A DNA stretch of 64,000 nt from Gammaproteobacteria bacterium (GCA_020846135.1 JADLEK010000010.1:1-64000); one strand, 5' to 3'; counted from the first letter of the stretch, positions 29,101 through 38,844 are shown. Numbers and translations are program-made. Notes: generated by a model not told the origin, from the sequence alone.

Positions 29101-29149
29101 CTTGTATACGTTGATGAATCCCCGCGAGAGGCGGAGCAATGAGCCGTGA
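26111..29149 (+). CDS. CheB-CheR fusion with coiled coil and PAS domains
   Basis: A 1012-residue signalling protein. Residues 28-215 are a CheB-type methylesterase with the catalytic triad visible (S37 in GASAGG, H64 in IQHLSP, D156 in GTGSDGTRG). Residues 225-490 are a CheR-type methyltransferase (FRDPDAFDCL, FWVACCSTGEEAYTMA, FATDIDRDAI). Next comes a long coiled coil built of repeated NEELQ(S/A)TNEEL units (about 690-750), then two PAS-like domains (about 760-870 and 875-995). There is no receiver at the front and no kinase. The C-terminus overlaps the following diguanylate cyclase gene by 11 bp, so receptor modification and c-di-GMP output may be linked. Confidence 0.92.
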   Translation: MTMKRAGDRTKWDPLDSRGDGPLEAASPTHYVAVGASAGGLEAIESFFSHMPPDSGLGFIVIQHLSPDYKSLMVELLSKRTPMPVHRAEDGLSVLPNNVYLIPPKKNLTIFHGKLLLSEQDHSKGIKLPIDVFLRSLAEDQSEKAVAVILSGTGSDGTRGLRVIKEYGGMVMVQDEESAKFNGMPRAAISTGLADFVLPPDQMPGQLLSFSKHPYITKVERSETLLSDEQGLTRIFAILREKCKVDFTFYKPSTVTRRIERRMTINQTDDIRDYVAYLSNNPGEAVALYRELLIGVTSFFRDPDAFDCLVQHGLPEIFRSAGSREIRFWVACCSTGEEAYTMAILARECMEMLGTSHDVKIFATDIDRDAIHYAASGSFPESVAADISPRLLAKYFYKKDDNFQIARNIREMVVFAQHNLIKDPPFTNISLISCRNMMIYLQPILQRKVLEFFNFSLNPGGILMLGTSETTGDMADYFESIAPKWKLYRSKGRLKPLADATHLLSVTDTRTRDLRGQFAVARRALRLGEEERVLERFLEAATHDYIPLTVIVNSQMEVLHVLGDASSYLKLPSGKVVNDISKMAARELAIPLTTGIQKVFRQHQELRFANIRMTQDNDARMVNLRIRPMPDKKGQDPLVAVFIEEVKKVESVELDPTTVQSYDLSREAEERLRDLEQDLQFTRENLQATIEELETSNEELQATNEELLASNEELQSTNEELQSTNEELFTVNTEYQSKIIELTELNNDVDNLLSATQIGQLLLDENLEVRRFSPKIAQIFKLLDSDMGRPITHLSHYLLGCDPIQMVREVQTTGQSLEQEVHTQAGRWHLMRVVPYTIGPRAFSGTVISFVDITEIKRAEAALRESLQLFTGIANSTPTLLWMSGFDKGCTWFNEPWLAFTGRTLAQEQGNGWAEGVHPEDFDRCLKIYETAFDQRQPFTMEYRLRRHDGEYRWLYDQGHPRSTEEGFAGYIGACLDITERKRADAALHSGSEMLSTLYTLMNPRERRSNEP

Positions 29150-30665
29150 GCGAGACCACCCGCACCATGACTTGCGGGATCGGGTCGAGGCGGTCCTGGC
29201 GACATCGCCCCGGGAGCCGGGCAATCTGTCTTCGGTTGAAATTTGGCGACTCGTTCACGATCTCTCGGCTCATCAAATTGAACTGAAACTCCAGAATGAA
29301 GAATTACGCAATGCCCAGGTTCAACTGGAATATGTGCGGGATCGTTATACCCGGCTCTATCACCAGGCCCCGGAGGGTTATCTGAGTCTGGACGCCAGTG
29401 GCGTCATCCGGCAATTCAATCAAACCTTCGCCGATATGATGGGCGACAAACCGGTTGATCTGGCGGGAAAGCCATTAGCCGAGCTGATGAGTAGCGCTGA
29501 TCGGGACATTTTTCTGTCCCGGTTCAAGGCATTTTTTAAAAATCCCGAAGGTAAAAGCATGGAGGTCACGCTGCGGCGAAGCAAAGTGAATGACTGCTTC
29601 ATCGCACGTCTGACCGGTCGGCGAGAAACAGAGGCCCTTTCGTCCGCCGGGCAACAGGCCTTGCCTCTGCTGCTGGTCATCGTGAGCGATATTACTGGAC
29701 AGAAGGCGATGGAAAATGCGCTGCGAGAGCGGGAAGCGACTTTGCACAGCATCACCGAGGCCGCCCAGGATGCAATTGTAATGATGAGTCCGTCCGGGCT
29801 GATCTCGTTCTGGAATCCGGCGGCTGAACACATTTTCGGCTACACCCAGGATGAGGCGCTGGGGTTGAATCTGCATCAACTGCTGGTCCCCGATCGCTAC
29901 CATGATGCCTTTCACAAGGCGTTTCCAATATTCCAGCGTACTGGACAGGGCAACGCGGTCGGCAAAACCCTCGGCCTGCATGCCCTGCGCAAGGATGGGG
30001 TGGAAATCGCGGTGGCGATTTCTCTATCCGCTGTCAATATTCAGGATGAGTGGCACGCCGTTGGCATTCTGCGCGATGAAACCGAGCGCAAGGCCCAAGA
30101 ACTGGAGTTGCGCCGGCTCGCGACGACCGACCCTCTGACTGGCCTGGCTAACCGGCGGCATTTTCTGACTCAGGTCGAGCGGGAGCTGGATCGATTCAAG
30201 CGCTACGCCCAACCTGCGGCGCTGCTGATGCTGGATCTTGACCATTTCAAACAGGTCAATGACACCTACGGTCATGCGCTGGGGGATGCGGTACTCAAGC
30301 ACTTTGCGGTGATCACCGGTCAGGCGCTGCGCAAGATCGACCTGCTGGGCCGGCTTGGCGGCGAGGAATTTGCTGCACTGCTGCCCGACACAACCCTGAT
30401 TGGCGCTTACCCGCTGGCGGAACGGCTACGGGGGATTATTATGGAGTCACCGGTAGAGACCACCGCCGGCTCAATCGGTTTCACGGTCAGCATCGGCGTA
30501 GCGCTATTTACGCCAGATGACCAGGACGCCAACGCCATCCTGATCCGCGCGGACCGGGCGTTGTACCGGGCTAAAAACCGGGGACGCAACCGGGTGGAAA
30601 TGGAAAAGCTGGAAGATAACGAACGCACCAGTCGCCGGCGGATCTTGACCGCCGGCAGCCAATAA
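29139..30665 (+). CDS. PAS-containing diguanylate cyclase
   Basis: A 508-residue protein predicted to make c-di-GMP. Two PAS domains (about 65-190 and 205-320) precede a GGDEF domain (about 330-490). The active motif is intact as GGEEF (407-411), and an RxxD inhibitory site (RKID, 398-401) lies exactly five residues before it, so product inhibition is likely. No transmembrane segment is seen, so it should be cytoplasmic. An N-terminal segment rich in leucine and glutamine ([18 protein letters not shown]) looks like a coiled coil. Translation is coupled to the CheB-CheR gene by an 11-bp overlap. Confidence 0.94.
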   Translation: MSRERDHPHHDLRDRVEAVLATSPREPGNLSSVEIWRLVHDLSAHQIELKLQNEELRNAQVQLEYVRDRYTRLYHQAPEGYLSLDASGVIRQFNQTFADMMGDKPVDLAGKPLAELMSSADRDIFLSRFKAFFKNPEGKSMEVTLRRSKVNDCFIARLTGRRETEALSSAGQQALPLLLVIVSDITGQKAMENALREREATLHSITEAAQDAIVMMSPSGLISFWNPAAEHIFGYTQDEALGLNLHQLLVPDRYHDAFHKAFPIFQRTGQGNAVGKTLGLHALRKDGVEIAVAISLSAVNIQDEWHAVGILRDETERKAQELELRRLATTDPLTGLANRRHFLTQVERELDRFKRYAQPAALLMLDLDHFKQVNDTYGHALGDAVLKHFAVITGQALRKIDLLGRLGGEEFAALLPDTTLIGAYPLAERLRGIIMESPVETTAGSIGFTVSIGVALFTPDDQDANAILIRADRALYRAKNRGRNRVEMEKLEDNERTSRRRILTAGSQ

Positions 30666-30730
30666 AAATTCGCGGTTCACCGCTTCAATCCGCCTTGCCT
30701 CATCAAGCAGGCGCTGACCAAGGCTCTCCC

Positions 30731-33700
30731 ATGACCGACATCGCCAAAGAAATTGTCCTGGTTAATCTCGAAGATGAAATGCGCCAGTCCTATCTCGATT
30801 ACGCCATGAGCGTGATTGTCGGGCGGGCCTTGCCCGATGTGCGTGACGGGTTAAAACCGGTGCATCGGCGGTCGCTGTTCGCCATGCGCGAACTGGGCAA
30901 TGACTGGAACAAGCCTTATAAAAAATCAGCACGTATAGTAGGCGACTGTATAGGCAAATACCATCCACATGGCGATACGGCAGTTTATGACACTATTGTG
31001 CGAATGGCCCAACCGTTTTCATTACGCTATATGCTGGTGGATGGACAGGGAAATTTTGGTAGTATCGATGGTGATTCACCTGCCGCAATGCGTTATTGCG
31101 TCACAGGTAATACTCGGGTTAAAACTGACCGAGGATTGGTTGCTATTCAGGATTTGGTTAGAGAATCAAAGTTAAATAGTGATCATGCTATAAAAACTAA
31201 GATTCTGTCTTTGCACAAAACGATCAATAGCGCCAACCGATTTTTCAATTCTGGATACCACCCGGTTTACAAATTGCAAACCCGGGAAGGGTTTAGCATT
31301 GAAGGTACAGCCAATCATCCTATTATGATCATGAGTACTGATCATGCAGGTAAACCGGTTTATACCTGGAAATTACTTGAGGATATGCAACCTGGTGATA
31401 AAGCGCTGATTGACAGAAGCCAAATCGGTTTGAGTAGCCACCAGTGCCTGGATGAAGCTGAAAAAAATTTGGCAATCATTGCCGGTTGTCTGGTTTCTGA
31501 AGGATTTGTTACCCAAAAAAGAATGGAATTTAATAACACGGATCAGGTTTACTTTGATCATTTCGTTGAAGCCTATCGGCAGTTATTAGGAAATCGCTTT
31601 TACAGCTATGTACGTCCATTAAAATCAGGCAAACTGATTTATGAATTCGATGTGCAAAATTTGAGTGAATTTTCTAAATGTCCGATCTACGCTGACTTGG
31701 TGAACTGCAAGGCCAAAGACAAGAAAATCCCTGAATATATTTTTACCGCCTCCAATCAGGCCCAAAAGATATTCCTGCAATATCTATTTGAAGGTGATGG
31801 TTCAATTTCGATTCTTGAAAAAAACACGATTAACCTTCAATACTGCACACAAAGCCTGCAATTAGCCAAAGATGTTCAATTACTGTTGCTTGAATTTGGA
31901 GTTATTGCGAGCATTAATCAACCTAAAAGCCGACGGGAGTATAAGGTTTGTATTAGTGGTTATCGTAATATTTGCCAATTCCATGAAAATGTAGGTTTTG
32001 CTACTCAGAAAGTAGCAAAATTAGCGGCTATTCTCTATGCTGAAAATCAGCGCCGGACGCAAATTGACCGGTTTTCTTTGAGCAGGGATTCTATTCCCTA
32101 TATCGCCGCTTATGTGCAAAAATACGCTAAGTACTGCTACTTTTTGGGCAAGCGGAATTTTGATTGCTATGAACGCATTGACACTTACCATGCTGACATT
32201 ATCAGAGCGATCAACCAGCAATACTTAATTGAACTATTCAATGAGTTAGCTACTGATCGTTATTATTTCGCCACCGTCGATTCTTGTGAAAAGCAGGCGG
32301 AAGAACAAATTGTTTACTCGATCCGGGTGGACAGTACTTGTCATTCCTTTGTAGCGAATGGTTTTATTAACCATAATACCGAAGTCCGTATGTCACGGAT
32401 TTCTCACGAATTACTGGCCGACATTGACAAGGAAACCGTCGATTTTGTCCCCAATTATGACGAGTCAGAACGCGAACCCACGGTATTCCCGACCCGCCTG
32501 CCTAATTTACTGGTGAATGGCTCCTCCGGGATTGCGGTCGGCATGGCGACCAATATCCCGCCGCATAATCTCGGCGAGGTAGTGGATGCCTGTATTGCCC
32601 TGATTGATGAACCGGGACTGACGATTAGCCAATTGATGCAGCATATTCCGGGACCGGATTTTCCCACGGCTAGCCTGATTAATGGCAATCGCGGGATTCG
32701 CGAAGCCTATGAAACCGGGCGAGGCCGGGTGCAAATGCGAGCGAAAACCACCATTGAAACCGATGAAGTCCGCAATCGCCAGGCCATTATCGTCACTGAA
32801 TTACCCTATCAGGTAAATAAGGCCCGGCTGATTGAGAAAATCGCCGAACTGGTCAAGGATAAGAAGCTGGAGGGTATCTCCGAATTGCGCGATGAGTCCG
32901 ACAAGGACGGCCTGCGGATTTATATCGAACTGCGCCGTGGCGAATCCGGCGAGGTGGTGCTCAATAACCTGTTCCAGCACACAGCCTTGCAAGGGGTATT
33001 CGGCATCAACATGGTGGCGCTGGTGGACAGTCAGCCTCGCCTGCTCAATCTCAAGCAAGTCCTGGAAGCCTTTCTGACTCACCGCCGCGAAGTAGTGGTT
33101 CGGCGCACGGTTTTCGATCTGCGCAAAGCCCGCGACCGCGCCCATATTGTCGAAGGGCTGGCGGTGGCGCTGGCGAATCTCGATCCGCTGATTGTGCTGA
33201 TTCGGTCCGCTGCCGATCCTGCCGCCGCCAAGGCCGGACTGCTGGAACAAGTCTGGAAACCAGGCGTTATTGCCGACTGGCTGGCCCGTACCGGCGGAGA
33301 CATCGCCCGACCCGAAAATCTGCCGGTGGAATTGGGCTTGAGCGCTGTCGGCTATCGGTTGTCGCCCATTCAGGCGCAAGCGATTCTGGATTTGCGCCTG
33401 CATCGCTTGACTGGGCTGGAACAGCAGAAACTGCTGGATGAGTATCAGGAATTGCTGGCCCGGATTACCGATTATCTGGAAATTCTCACCGAGCCTGATC
33501 GGTTAACCTTAGTCATTCGCACTGAATTACTGGATCTGCGCGCCCAGTATAACGACCCGCGCCGCACACTCATTCTGCCTGATGAGCAGAATCTGAATCT
33601 GGAAGATCTAATTAATGAAGAAACGATGGTGGTGACGCTATCCCACGCCGGCTATGTCAAGGCGCAACCACTGTCGCTGTACCGGGCGCAACGGCGCGGC

Positions 33701-34618
33701 GGGCGGGGACGATCCGCAACGACTGTTAAGGAAGAAGATTTCGTTGATAAATTATTCATTGCCAGCACTCATGACACGGTGCTGTGTTTCTCCAACCGTG
33801 GTAAAGTGTATTGGAAAAAGATTTATGAATTGCCGCAAGCCGGACGCACTGCCCGAGGCCGGCCTATTGTTAATCTGCTGCCTCTGGAAGAAGGCGAAAG
33901 AATCAATGCGGTTTTGTCAGTCCGCGAATTCGATAATGGTCATTTCGTGTTCTTCGCTACGGCTAACGGTACCGTTAAAAAAACGCCGCTCTCGGAATAC
34001 TCGCGCCCACGGACCAATGGCATTATCGCGATTGATTTACGCAATGGCGATCAACTGGTGAATGTAGAACTGACCAATGGTCAGTGCGATATCATGCTGT
34101 TCACTGACGCCGGCAAGGTGCAACGCTTTGTCGAAACCGAAGTGCGCAATACCGGGCGCTCGGCGTGTGGAGTGCGCGGTATTCGCCTCGGCGAGGGCCA
34201 AAAAGTCATCGCGCTCATTGTGGTCGGTGAAGGCACGGTGCTGGCGGCGACCGAGAATGGCTACGGCAAACGCACCGAGGCAGCGGAATACCCCCGCCAC
34301 GCCCGTGGTGGGCAAGGCGTCATCGCGATTCAAACCACCGAACGCAATGGTCGGGTGGTTGGCGCGGTGCAGGTGGAAAATGATCACGAAATCATGCTGA
34401 TTACGGACGGCGGCACCCTGGTGCGAACCCCGGTCGAAGGCATTTCCCTGGTCGGACGCAACACCCAAGGCGTGACGCTGATCCGGTTGCAGGGCGGCGA
34501 AAAACTGGTGGGAATCGAAAAAATTGAAAGTATTGGTGAAACTGAAGCCAGCGATGATTTAACCGTTGATGACGACGGTTTAGCCCCGGATGAGGGTGAT
34601 GGGGAGGCAGCGGCATGA
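30731..34618 (+). CDS. gyrA: DNA gyrase subunit A precursor with intein
   Basis: GyrA cuts and rejoins DNA in the gyrase heterotetramer. The precursor is 1295 residues; removing the 427-residue intein leaves 868, the normal length. The N-terminal extein has the usual [23 protein letters not shown] and ends at the catalytic tyrosine Y122 (PAAMRY). The C-terminal extein resumes with [17 protein letters not shown]. The C-terminal beta-pinwheel has the GyrA box as [11 protein letters not shown] choose the ATG at 30731; an in-frame start at 30695 is possible. Its stop overlaps the pheA start by 4 bp. The region 30911-31096 has AT-rich codons unlike the rest of the gene. Confidence 0.97.
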   Translation: MTDIAKEIVLVNLEDEMRQSYLDYAMSVIVGRALPDVRDGLKPVHRRSLFAMRELGNDWNKPYKKSARIVGDCIGKYHPHGDTAVYDTIVRMAQPFSLRYMLVDGQGNFGSIDGDSPAAMRYCVTGNTRVKTDRGLVAIQDLVRESKLNSDHAIKTKILSLHKTINSANRFFNSGYHPVYKLQTREGFSIEGTANHPIMIMSTDHAGKPVYTWKLLEDMQPGDKALIDRSQIGLSSHQCLDEAEKNLAIIAGCLVSEGFVTQKRMEFNNTDQVYFDHFVEAYRQLLGNRFYSYVRPLKSGKLIYEFDVQNLSEFSKCPIYADLVNCKAKDKKIPEYIFTASNQAQKIFLQYLFEGDGSISILEKNTINLQYCTQSLQLAKDVQLLLLEFGVIASINQPKSRREYKVCISGYRNICQFHENVGFATQKVAKLAAILYAENQRRTQIDRFSLSRDSIPYIAAYVQKYAKYCYFLGKRNFDCYERIDTYHADIIRAINQQYLIELFNELATDRYYFATVDSCEKQAEEQIVYSIRVDSTCHSFVANGFINHNTEVRMSRISHELLADIDKETVDFVPNYDESEREPTVFPTRLPNLLVNGSSGIAVGMATNIPPHNLGEVVDACIALIDEPGLTISQLMQHIPGPDFPTASLINGNRGIREAYETGRGRVQMRAKTTIETDEVRNRQAIIVTELPYQVNKARLIEKIAELVKDKKLEGISELRDESDKDGLRIYIELRRGESGEVVLNNLFQHTALQGVFGINMVALVDSQPRLLNLKQVLEAFLTHRREVVVRRTVFDLRKARDRAHIVEGLAVALANLDPLIVLIRSAADPAAAKAGLLEQVWKPGVIADWLARTGGDIARPENLPVELGLSAVGYRLSPIQAQAILDLRLHRLTGLEQQKLLDEYQELLARITDYLEILTEPDRLTLVIRTELLDLRAQYNDPRRTLILPDEQNLNLEDLINEETMVVTLSHAGYVKAQPLSLYRAQRRGGRGRSATTVKEEDFVDKLFIASTHDTVLCFSNRGKVYWKKIYELPQAGRTARGRPIVNLLPLEEGERINAVLSVREFDNGHFVFFATANGTVKKTPLSEYSRPRTNGIIAIDLRNGDQLVNVELTNGQCDIMLFTDAGKVQRFVETEVRNTGRSACGVRGIRLGEGQKVIALIVVGEGTVLAATENGYGKRTEAAEYPRHARGGQGVIAIQTTERNGRVVGAVQVENDHEIMLITDGGTLVRTPVEGISLVGRNTQGVTLIRLQGGEKLVGIEKIESIGETEASDDLTVDDDGLAPDEGDGEAAA
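31097..32377 (+). mobile_element. GyrA intein with LAGLIDADG-type endonuclease
   Basis: A self-splicing protein element of 427 residues inserted between Y122 and the next Thr of GyrA. Splicing motifs are complete: first residue Cys ([20 protein letters not shown]), block B with TANHP ([10 protein letters not shown]), block [17 protein letters not shown] and the terminal block G with His-Asn (FINHN) before Thr. Two LAGLIDADG-like helices, [11 protein letters not shown] and [12 protein letters not shown], keep the acidic residues expected of an active homing endonuclease. The site matches the well-known mycobacterial GyrA intein. Base composition is strongly AT-rich compared with the host genes, indicating recent transfer. 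Confidence 0.95.
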
Positions 34619-35700
34619 GTGAAGTAGATCGCCTGCAAGCGCTGCGCGAGCGAATTGACACGCTGGATCGGCAGCTACAGATTCTGATTTCCGAGCGGGC
34701 GCAGTGCGCCCAGCAGGTCGGCGCGATCAAGCAGGCCGCCGGGGCAACCGGCAATTTCTATCGCCCGGAGCGTGAGGCGCAGGTGTTGCGGCGGGTGATT
34801 GAAGCCAATCAGGGGCCGTTGAGTAGCGAGGAAATGGCCCGGCTGTTCCGCGAGATCATGTCAGCCTGTCTGGCGCTGGAAGAACCGCTGAAAATCGCCT
34901 TTCTCGGCCCGGAAGGGACCTTCACTCAAGCGGCGGCGCTTAAACATTTCGGCAAGTCCATTCGCAGCATTCCATTACGGGCGATTGATGAAGTCTTCCG
35001 TGAAGTGGAAGCCGGCTCCGCCGATTACGGGGTGGTGCCCGTGGAAAATTCCACCGAGGGCGTAGTGAATCACACTCTGGACATGTTTCTGCAATCGCCA
35101 CTGCGAATTTGCGGCGAAGTGCAAATGCGGATTAACCATCATCTCATCACCCGCGTCAATGAATTAACCGCGATTCGCCGGATTTATTCCCACCGGCAAT
35201 CCCTGGCGCAATGCCGGGAATGGCTGGACGCCAATCTGCCGCGCATCGAGCAAATCGAAGTCAGCAGCAATGGCGAAGCAGCATTGCGAGTGCGGGATGA
35301 AGTGGATGCGGCAGCGATTGCCGGCCAGGGCGCCGCCGATATTTATCAACTGCCGACCCTGGTGCGCAATATCGAAGATGAACCGAATAACACCACCCGG
35401 TTTCTCATTATTGGCGCTCAACCGATCACTCCCTCTGGCGATGATAAAACCGCGCTCCTGGTTGCATCACTGAATCGGCCTGGCGCATTATTCAACTTGC
35501 TGGAGCCGTTGGCTCGCAATAATGTCAGCATGACCCGAATTGAATCGCGTCCCTCGCGGCGAGGAATGTGGGATTATGTCTTTTTTATTGACCTCGATGG
35601 CCATGTTCAGGATGCGCCGGTTGCGGCGGCGCTGACTCAATTGCGCGAACAGGCCAGTCTGTTCCGGGTACTGGGATCGTATCCCAAGGGCGTTTTGTAA
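34615..35700 (+). CDS. pheA: Bifunctional chorismate mutase/prephenate dehydratase
   Basis: Makes phenylpyruvate from chorismate for phenylalanine synthesis. The 361-residue protein has an N-terminal AroQ chorismate mutase (about 1-90, [19 protein letters not shown]), a prephenate dehydratase domain (about 92-270, [35 protein letters not shown]) and a C-terminal ACT domain (about 280-360) with the phenylalanine-binding motifs [10 protein letters not shown] and ESRPSR. The ATG overlaps the gyrA stop. In pseudomonads serC lies between gyrA and pheA; here it is missing. Confidence 0.97.
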   Translation: MSEVDRLQALRERIDTLDRQLQILISERAQCAQQVGAIKQAAGATGNFYRPEREAQVLRRVIEANQGPLSSEEMARLFREIMSACLALEEPLKIAFLGPEGTFTQAAALKHFGKSIRSIPLRAIDEVFREVEAGSADYGVVPVENSTEGVVNHTLDMFLQSPLRICGEVQMRINHHLITRVNELTAIRRIYSHRQSLAQCREWLDANLPRIEQIEVSSNGEAALRVRDEVDAAAIAGQGAADIYQLPTLVRNIEDEPNNTTRFLIIGAQPITPSGDDKTALLVASLNRPGALFNLLEPLARNNVSMTRIESRPSRRGMWDYVFFIDLDGHVQDAPVAAALTQLREQASLFRVLGSYPKGVL

Positions 35701-36144
35701 CAGCCGGCAGGCGTCGCAATGCGGTGATGAATCGTTCATGGGTCTGGATCGCCGACTCCAGAAACCGGTCACGGAATAAACGGAAGGCCATATCTCGACG
35801 ATAAATTCCGCCTTTCTGAATTCTTGCCCCGTAACCTTTGCCGAATAACAACACTTCGCCTTGATGGGCAGCAGGAAAGACCGCGCCCCCAGTTTTTCGG
35901 CGGTAAAAGTGGTCTGCAAATAACTCACTAGTGGCGCCGGCAGTTGTGCATTATCAGTCCGGCCATTGAAGCTGACATTGCCATCCGGGGATAAACCAAT
36001 CCGGATATTGGTTCCATCGACTTTTTCCGTAATCTGCCAACGTCGGATATTGCCAAATTCCGCCAGACGTAATTGCTCGGGAATGACCCTGTGGGTCTTT
36101 TCGTCACGGTTATACAGAGTTTCAATTTTCGGATATTCCAGCAC
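35701..36144 (-). pseudogene. Frameshifted RNA-ligase-family gene
   Basis: The frame from ATG 36144 reads MLEYPKIETLYNRDEKTHRV and contains the nucleotidyl-lysine motif TEKVDGTNIRI of RNA-ligase-family proteins, followed by FNGRTDNAQLP. Near 35890 the frame changes: the next motif LLFGKGYGARIQKGG and AFRLF are in a neighbouring frame. No intact C-terminal ligase motifs follow before the convergent pheA stop. It is therefore truncated and frameshifted. The family includes phage- and bacterial-type RNA ligases used in RNA repair. The open frame that continues antisense into pheA is accidental. Confidence 0.7.
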
Positions 36145-36186
36145 AGCGCTGCGACTCCTGATTCAATCACCCAACATTCGCGGTCA

Positions 36187-37554
36187 TCAACCTTCCCGCA
36201 TCAACGCTTCAATCTCGGCGACTTCTTTCAGCGCGGCGGCGCTCAGAATTTCGTTGCCCTCCGCCGTCACCAGCACATCATCTTCAATTCGCACCCCGAT
36301 CCGCTGCCAGCGTTCCTCAATCTCGGTTTCCAGCCGCACCCCCAGTCGCGCCCAATGAGCGTCAATCATCTGACCACCGGCGGGCAGATACAGCCCCGGC
36401 TCCACCGTCGTGACCATGCCCGCCTCAAACACTCGCCAGTCCTCGCCGGTCTTGTAGATGCCCACATCGTGAACATCCATCCCCAGCCAGTGCCCGGTGC
36501 GGTGCATATAGAACTGCTTGTGTTGCTCTTCCTTGATCAGATCCTCCACCGCCCTATCCGGCAGCAAACCGATCGCCGTTAATCCCTCGGTCAAAGTTCG
36601 TACCGCCGCATCATGCGGATCGTTGAAATGGCAGCCGGGTTTCACCTTGGCGATCGCCGCCTGCTGTGCGGCCAGCACCAGTTCGTAAATCGCCTGCTGC
36701 TCGCCGGAAAAGCGGCCATTAATTGGAAAGGTGCGGGTAATGTCCGAGGCATAGCCATCCAGTTCCGCGCCGGCGTCGATCAGCAGCAAATCGCCATCCT
36801 GCAATAGCGCATTGTTTTCGGTGTAATGCAGGATGCACCCGTTATCCCCGCCGGCGACGATGGACGGATACGCCCAACCAGCGCCATGTCGGACAAAGGT
36901 ATGGAAAATCTCGGCATCGATCTCATATTCCCGCATTCCGGGCCGGCAAACCTGCATCGCCCGGCAATGCGCCTCGGCGGCAATCCGGGCCGACTCGCGC
37001 ATCACCGCAATTTCCTCCGGCTCCTTTCTCAGCCGCAACTCGTGCAACAATTGTTCGAGGGCAATAAACACGGTTGGAGCGCGAACCCCGGTACGCGCCT
37101 TGCCGCGCACCCGGTTGATCCAGTCCAGCACCTGCCGGTCAAACTCCGGCTGATAACCCATGGCGTAATAGACCCGCTCGCGGTTCTCCAGCAGCGGCAA
37201 CAGCACTTTATCAATCGCGGTCATGGGATGAGCGTGGTTTGCGCCGTAACGCGCCATCGCGCCCTCCGGTCCAGCCCGGCGACCGTGCCAGATTTCCAGG
37301 TGTGGATCGCGCTCGCGGCAGAACAGCAGAAATTCCGGATCGCCGCCGGGAATCAGCACCGCCAGCGCCTCCGGCTCCGGGAACCCGGTCAGGTAGTAAA
37401 AATCGCTGTCCTGGCGAAACGGATAATGCACATCGCGATTACGGGGCATCGAGGCGGCGGCGGGCAACAATGCGATCGAACCCGGCCCCATCCGTTGCAG
37501 TAGGGTTTGACGGCGGCGGGCGAATACGGCAGGCGGAATGGCGCGGGCAAACAT
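36187..37554 (-). CDS. pepP: Xaa-Pro aminopeptidase PepP
   Basis: Metallopeptidase of the M24B family that removes an N-terminal residue preceding proline. With the start at 37554 it has 455 residues, the family norm; the frame is open further upstream but then overlaps ygfB. The N-terminal domain has YPFRQDSDFYYLTGFPEPEA. The catalytic domain has the five metal ligands in LLIDAGAELDGYASDITRTFP, MHRTGHWLGMDVHDVG, TTVEPGLY and RIEDDVLVT. It follows ygfB by 19 bp, the same order as in E. coli (ygfB-pepP-ubiH-ubiI), though the ubi genes are not found downstream here. Confidence 0.95.
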   Translation of the reverse strand: MFARAIPPAVFARRRQTLLQRMGPGSIALLPAAASMPRNRDVHYPFRQDSDFYYLTGFPEPEALAVLIPGGDPEFLLFCRERDPHLEIWHGRRAGPEGAMARYGANHAHPMTAIDKVLLPLLENRERVYYAMGYQPEFDRQVLDWINRVRGKARTGVRAPTVFIALEQLLHELRLRKEPEEIAVMRESARIAAEAHCRAMQVCRPGMREYEIDAEIFHTFVRHGAGWAYPSIVAGGDNGCILHYTENNALLQDGDLLLIDAGAELDGYASDITRTFPINGRFSGEQQAIYELVLAAQQAAIAKVKPGCHFNDPHDAAVRTLTEGLTAIGLLPDRAVEDLIKEEQHKQFYMHRTGHWLGMDVHDVGIYKTGEDWRVFEAGMVTTVEPGLYLPAGGQMIDAHWARLGVRLETEIEERWQRIGVRIEDDVLVTAEGNEILSAAALKEVAEIEALMREG

Positions 37555-37573
37555 CGGCAAGGGTTCCAGGCGT

Positions 37574-38128
37574 TCAGTAGGGAGAGGAAGCATGAGGCGC
37601 AGCGGTAAGGCGCAAATCATGCTGGATGATCAATAAGCCGATCCTGAGATATTCGACCAATTCGGCATAAGCGGTTTCATCGGTTTCATTGCCGGCTTGG
37701 TCGAAGCCCACTTGAGCAATATCCGCGATGTCATGCAAAAATTCCCGGCCTTCCCCGGACAGGACGCCGTGCTGTTCAATGTGGCCCATGCCCAGCCCAT
37801 ACAGCAAACCCTGGCACCACTCGCCGAGCGCATCGGCCCGCTGGAGCAATGGGGCGCTATCATCCGGTAGCAAGGGGGTGATCGAGCAATCAGGATCGTG
37901 TAGTTGCGCCACGCCATAGTCGAGCAACTTCGCCAACAAATCCTTAACCGATGGACTCAACTCTACGTCATCGGCCAAGGCCTCGCGGGCCATCTGTAAC
38001 CAGCGATCCTGCGCCAGTTCGCCCTCGGCGCACAACAAGCCGCAGAGCAAACCATGCAGTTCGGCGGGGTTCAACGGATCAAGCAAGGGGCGCAGTCGTT
38101 CAAACAGAGGGGGATTACTGGCGGACAT
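37574..38128 (-). CDS. ygfB: UPF0149 family protein (YgfB-like)
   Basis: A 184-residue member of the YgfB family. The ATG at 38128 with GGAG upstream fits the family start (SNPPLFERLRPLLDPLNPAELHGLLCGLLCA); a longer frame upstream is not protein-like. YgfB-family proteins are all-helical. In Pseudomonas aeruginosa YgfB has been linked to control of beta-lactamase expression. It is encoded with pepP and divergent from the zapA cluster, as in many gammaproteobacteria, which makes the assignment firm even though the function here is unknown. Confidence 0.9.
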   Translation of the reverse strand: MSASNPPLFERLRPLLDPLNPAELHGLLCGLLCAEGELAQDRWLQMAREALADDVELSPSVKDLLAKLLDYGVAQLHDPDCSITPLLPDDSAPLLQRADALGEWCQGLLYGLGMGHIEQHGVLSGEGREFLHDIADIAQVGFDQAGNETDETAYAELVEYLRIGLLIIQHDLRLTAAPHASSPY

Positions 38129-38214
38129 GGCGACTCCAGTTCTGGGGCAAAACATCGCAATAAACCATCCTAACATGTAACTTTCGGGATCGAACCCTGA
38201 AGGCAAGGTTAAAA

Positions 38215-38244
38215 TTGACCGGATTGCAATGACCGCTTTATAGT
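38215..38244 (+). promoter_or_regulatory. Possible promoter of the zapA block
   Basis: TTGACC (38215-38220) and TATAGT (38239-38244) are spaced 18 bp and lie directly upstream of the coiled-coil gene at 38252. If used, transcription would begin at or within a few bases of the ATG, giving a nearly leaderless message. No Shine-Dalgarno sequence is visible before that ATG. Confidence 0.4.
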
Positions 38245-38251
38245 ATTTCCC

Positions 38252-38530
38252 ATGACCAACGATGACCTTGACCAGAATAGCCCACCAGACCCTGCCGCCG
38301 GATCGGACTCTGAATCCGAAAGTGCGGTCATCCACCTGGCAATCCTGAGCCAGCGGGTGGATCAGCTATTGACGCTCTGCGGGCGATTGACGCAGGAGAA
38401 CCTGGCGTTGCGTGAACAACATGACGCCCTGGCAACCGAGCGCGATGCTTTGCGCGACAAGTACGAACATTCCCGCGCCCGCATTGAAGCCATGATCGTG
38501 CGCCTGAAAAGTCTGGAGCAAAGCGCATGA
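38252..38530 (+). CDS. ZapB-like coiled-coil protein (TIGR02449-type)
   Basis: A 92-residue protein with an acidic disordered N-terminus followed by a continuous coiled coil (about 28-90: HLAILSQRVDQLLTLCGRLT onward). Genes of this type, called TIGR02449, sit immediately before zapA in many gammaproteobacteria. It overlaps zapA by 4 bp (ATGA). A part in cell division is suggested by context and by resemblance to ZapB-like coiled coils, but not proven. Confidence 0.85.
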   Translation: MTNDDLDQNSPPDPAAGSDSESESAVIHLAILSQRVDQLLTLCGRLTQENLALREQHDALATERDALRDKYEHSRARIEAMIVRLKSLEQSA

Positions 38531-38844
38531 GTCAGGATATGATCGGCGTCAATGTGCAACTTATCGGTCATCAATACCGCTTCGCCTGCCCGTCGGACGA
38601 GCGCGACGAACTGCTGGAAGCCGCCCGCAACCTCGATGAACGCATGCAGGAAATGCGCGATCAGGGCGGTAAGTCGCTGAGTCTGGAAGCCATGGCGGTC
38701 ATGGCTGCGCTTAATCTCAGCCATGACCTGTTGAAGCAACAACGGCAGGCGATGGCAAGCCAGGCTGCGGTCCAGCGCCAGGTGCGGGATTTATTACAAA
38801 AACTTGACGCCTTCCTGAGCGAAGCCGCGCCGACTGCGTTATAA
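38527..38844 (+). CDS. zapA: Cell division protein ZapA
   Basis: Cytoplasmic FtsZ-bundling protein of 105 residues. The N-terminal globular part has VNVQLIGHQYRFACPSDERDE and LLEAARNLDERMQEMRD, followed by a C-terminal helix (LEAMAVMAALNLSHDLL) that forms the tetrameric coiled coil. The 4-bp overlap with the upstream coiled-coil gene and the downstream 6S RNA and fau genes is the canonical arrangement. Confidence 0.95.
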   Translation: MSQDMIGVNVQLIGHQYRFACPSDERDELLEAARNLDERMQEMRDQGGKSLSLEAMAVMAALNLSHDLLKQQRQAMASQAAVQRQVRDLLQKLDAFLSEAAPTAL

